64,000 bases of DNA. Source: Gliomastix tumulicola (taxonomy: Eukaryota; Ascomycota; Sordariomycetes; Hypocreales; Bionectriaceae). The translations under genes and the position numbers were made by a program. Below, piece by piece: positions 62,094 to 64,000 of the stretch (positions are counted from its first letter, which is position 1; each line of letters opens with the position of its first letter). The notes beneath the pieces are model-generated. The model worked only from the letters and a program-made list of their open reading frames with translations. It was not told the origin of the DNA and ran no database searches. The stretch lies in NCBI GenBank assembly GCA_001599755.1, contig BCHX01000003.1, forward strand, positions 4,267,410-4,331,409, read 5' to 3'.

Positions 62094-64000
62094 ATGGCCC
62101 ACACCATACCACGCCAGTCGTTCGGGTCATCCGAGGCACGCAACGCTGTCCTCGGGAGCCATTTTTCTGGCAATACCTACCTCAACTTCTACGATGGAAC
62201 TGGTGAGAGACCTACTGCTATGCTGCTATGCTGCTAGATTCTAACCTCTACTATCACAGGTGAGGTGCAGGGACTCCAAGCCGAAAAAGACGGTGAGCTG
62301 CGCTGCCCTGATTCCTAACCCTCAGGAGATCATCAGGACCCTAACTCCCAGAAAACAGCCTGTCTTCGCTCCCTTGCATTTGGCGAAATCCACGCTCGTC
62401 AGCACGACATCGCCCCAGCTCATCCAGACACCTGCGACTGGCTATTCCAAACCCCCGAGTTCCAGCAGTGGAGGGACCCTGCCTATCGTCATGCCCACAA
62501 CGGCGTGCTCTGGATCAAAGGCAAGCCGGGTGCGGGCAAGTCGACGCTCATGAAGCACGCCTTCTCCCGCTGCCAGAAAGACTTCTTCTGCAACCACCTT
62601 ATCGTGGCCTACTTCTTCAACGCCCGAGGCGAGGCGCTCGAGAAGACACCTCTAGGCCTCCTGCGATCGATCATATACCAGCTGCTTCAGAACGACGATG
62701 CACTATACAAACATTTTGCTCCCTCCTTCCGCGAGAAGCAAAGGTTAGGCGGGGACGCAACTTGGCAATGGCGCCTATCGGAGCTTCAAGAATTTATACG
62801 CCTGGTGATAAAGCAATCACAGTCGCGTCCTCTTCTGCTTCTAGTTGATGCGCTAGATGAATGCGATCAGTCTGACGTCCGCACTATGGTCGAGTTTCTC
62901 GAATCGCTTAGCATCTATGCCTCCCAGGATGGTATTCCGCTGCATATATGCCTCTCGAGCCGCCATTATCCTAGCATCCGAATGGATAAGGTTGCCGAAC
63001 TAGCCATTGACAAGAGCCTGGATCACCAAATGGATATCACTAAGTACATTAGAGAAAGGCTACGAATACGCGATGTGGAGATGGAAGCGAAAATTGCAGA
63101 GAGGGCTGATAGTGTCTTCCTTTGGGTTGTCATTATTGTGTCCCTGCTGAATAGGGCTTACGACGAAGGCCGGGTTGAAGCGATGCGGAGGACTCTGGAG
63201 GAAATCCCAGGCGATCTGGAGAGGATCTTCTCTACCATTCTGGATAAGGATACTGCTGATGCAGTCGAGATGATTCTTATGCTCCAATGGGTACTTCTCA
63301 GCCAGCGACCCCTCAAGCCCCGAGAGCTCTTCGCAGCGATAGTGAGAGTTGCTCCCCCTGCTATCGAAATGATACAGTGGCGAATCACTACATCATCAAG
63401 GGGCTTGATCGAGGTGCGGAAAGGCGAAGCAGAGTCTGTCCAGTTTATTCATTTATCAGTCAGCGACTTCCTGTTTCGAAACAAGAGGTTGCAGATGCTA
63501 GATCCAACGCTAGGGCCGGAGCCAGTCATGGCCAGCCACGGCCGGCTCTGGGCTCGTTGCTGGTCTTGTATTCAGCAGGTGGATACTACATTGACGAGCG
63601 CACAGCACATGGCCGAGCTGAAAGACAAGGATCCTTTCCTTGGATATGCAGCAAGCTACATCCTAGATCACGCGGAAAGAGCCTTATCTCACGATGTGGT
63701 GAGGCAGGGGAGGCACAGGAAGCGGAGTCATGGGGAAGATGTTCCCGAGTCGGCCACTTCCCAGCAGATGTCTATCCAGCTGTGGCTACAAGAGCCAGAT
63801 CGCTGGTTTCAATGGTGGAAGCTGTCCCTCATGGCCACTGGTTCTGTTCATGAGGGAGATGAGCTCAGGGCAGGACTCCTCTATACATTGGCGCGTCGCG
63901 GGATGCCGAATCTGCTGAGGATGATTTTAGAGGGCGCCAACGTCCACGCGCAAGGCGGCGAGTACGGCAATGCGCTGCAGGCTGCTTCAGCTGGGGGACA
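62094..64000 (+). CDS. NACHT-ankyrin NLR with N-terminal amyloid-like motif (runs off right edge)
   Basis: Exon 1 (62094-62202) starts in an ideal context (GCCATGG) and encodes MAHTIPRQSFGSSEAR, then NAVLGSHFSGNTYLNF. Exon 2 (62260-62292) and exon 3 (from 62326) follow in phase; the second intron (33 bp) is unusually short and may be wrong. Exon 3 has CDWLFQTPEFQQWRD, the P-loop GVLWIKGKPGAGKSTLMKHA, FFNARGEALEKTPLGLLRS, the Walker B block RPLLLLVDALDECDQSD and ICLSSRHYPSIRMD (sensor 1). Then come TKYIRERLRIRD, VFLWVVIIVSLLNRAYDEGR and IQFIHLSVSDFL-type sequence. The last residues (MPNLLRMILEGANVHAQGG then NALQAAS) begin ankyrin repeats and the frame is open at 64000. It is a fungal NOD-like receptor: a NACHT ATPase with ANK sensor and a short N-terminal motif instead of an effector domain. 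Confidence 0.85.
62142..62189 (+). other. Amyloid-like motif at the N-terminus of the NLR
   Basis: Sixteen codons read NAVLGSHFSGNTYLNF. It aligns without gaps to the motif behind the PNP domain of the divergent gene: Asn1, Gly5, Asn15 and Phe16 are identical, and Ile/Val3, Phe/Met8, Thr/Ser12 and Leu/Ile14 are similar. Function is inferred from arrangement and pattern. Confidence 0.5.

Overview
This window is nuclear DNA of a filamentous ascomycete (Pezizomycotina, probably Sordariomycetes). The evidence is fungal-type genes with short introns (about 50-70 bp; GTRNGT donors, CTAAC/CTGAC branch sites close to YAG acceptors), Zn2Cys6 and Fungal_trans-type regulators, a WHITE-type full-size ABC transporter, a Vma12 homologue, fungal NLR-like genes and RIP-like decay. 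No bacterial operons, CRISPR array or rRNA were seen. Exon models were built by hand by joining open frames at canonical splice sites; where every exon is in phase I give exon coordinates.

Layout. 0-3 kb: minus-strand fragment resembling the ECO1 cohesin acetyltransferase, then three small minus-strand ORFs, two with one membrane helix. 4.9-8.8 kb: APH-like kinase, VMA12 (V-ATPase assembly) and COQ1 (ubiquinone side chain) around a shared promoter. 11.5-13.1 kb: allantoinase behind a cluster of GATA-factor sites. 14.2-18.3 kb: full-size (NBD-TMD)x2 ABC transporter. 18.7-19.6 kb: coiled-coil protein. 20.6-22.6 kb: four-exon sugar transporter. 22.6-26.8 kb: gene-free. 26.8-35.5 kb: multi-exon unknown protein, ankyrin protein, proline-rich protein, amadoriase/sarcosine-oxidase-like flavoenzyme, C2H2 protein. 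35.9-47.6 kb: regulator lacking a zinc cluster, MFS transporter, MATE transporter, signal-peptide-bearing agmatinase-type ureohydrolase, Zn2Cys6 regulator with a GATA-rich promoter. Allantoinase, agmatinase and the GATA clusters suggest nitrogen-controlled catabolism.

48-64 kb has a different character. It holds a 519-aa protein of unknown function, a protein combining a DUF7580-like region with a C-terminal nucleoside-phosphorylase (PNP_UDP) domain, a decayed Tad-like LINE, a decayed NLR winged-helix/TPR fragment with Trp-to-stop changes, and a head-to-head pair. The pair is a PNP_UDP protein gene (minus) with a short amyloid-like motif behind its domain, and a NACHT-ankyrin NLR gene (plus, running off the right edge) with a similar 16-residue motif at its N-terminus. 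This is the arrangement expected for a fungal NLR/effector signalling pair. The PNP gene is broken twice: by a one-base frameshift, and by a 3.9-kb hAT transposon with 17-bp terminal inverted repeats and a perfect 8-bp target-site duplication. The hAT carries an apparently intact two-exon transposase of 707 aa, a tandemly duplicated terminal segment, and a 399-bp secondary insertion.
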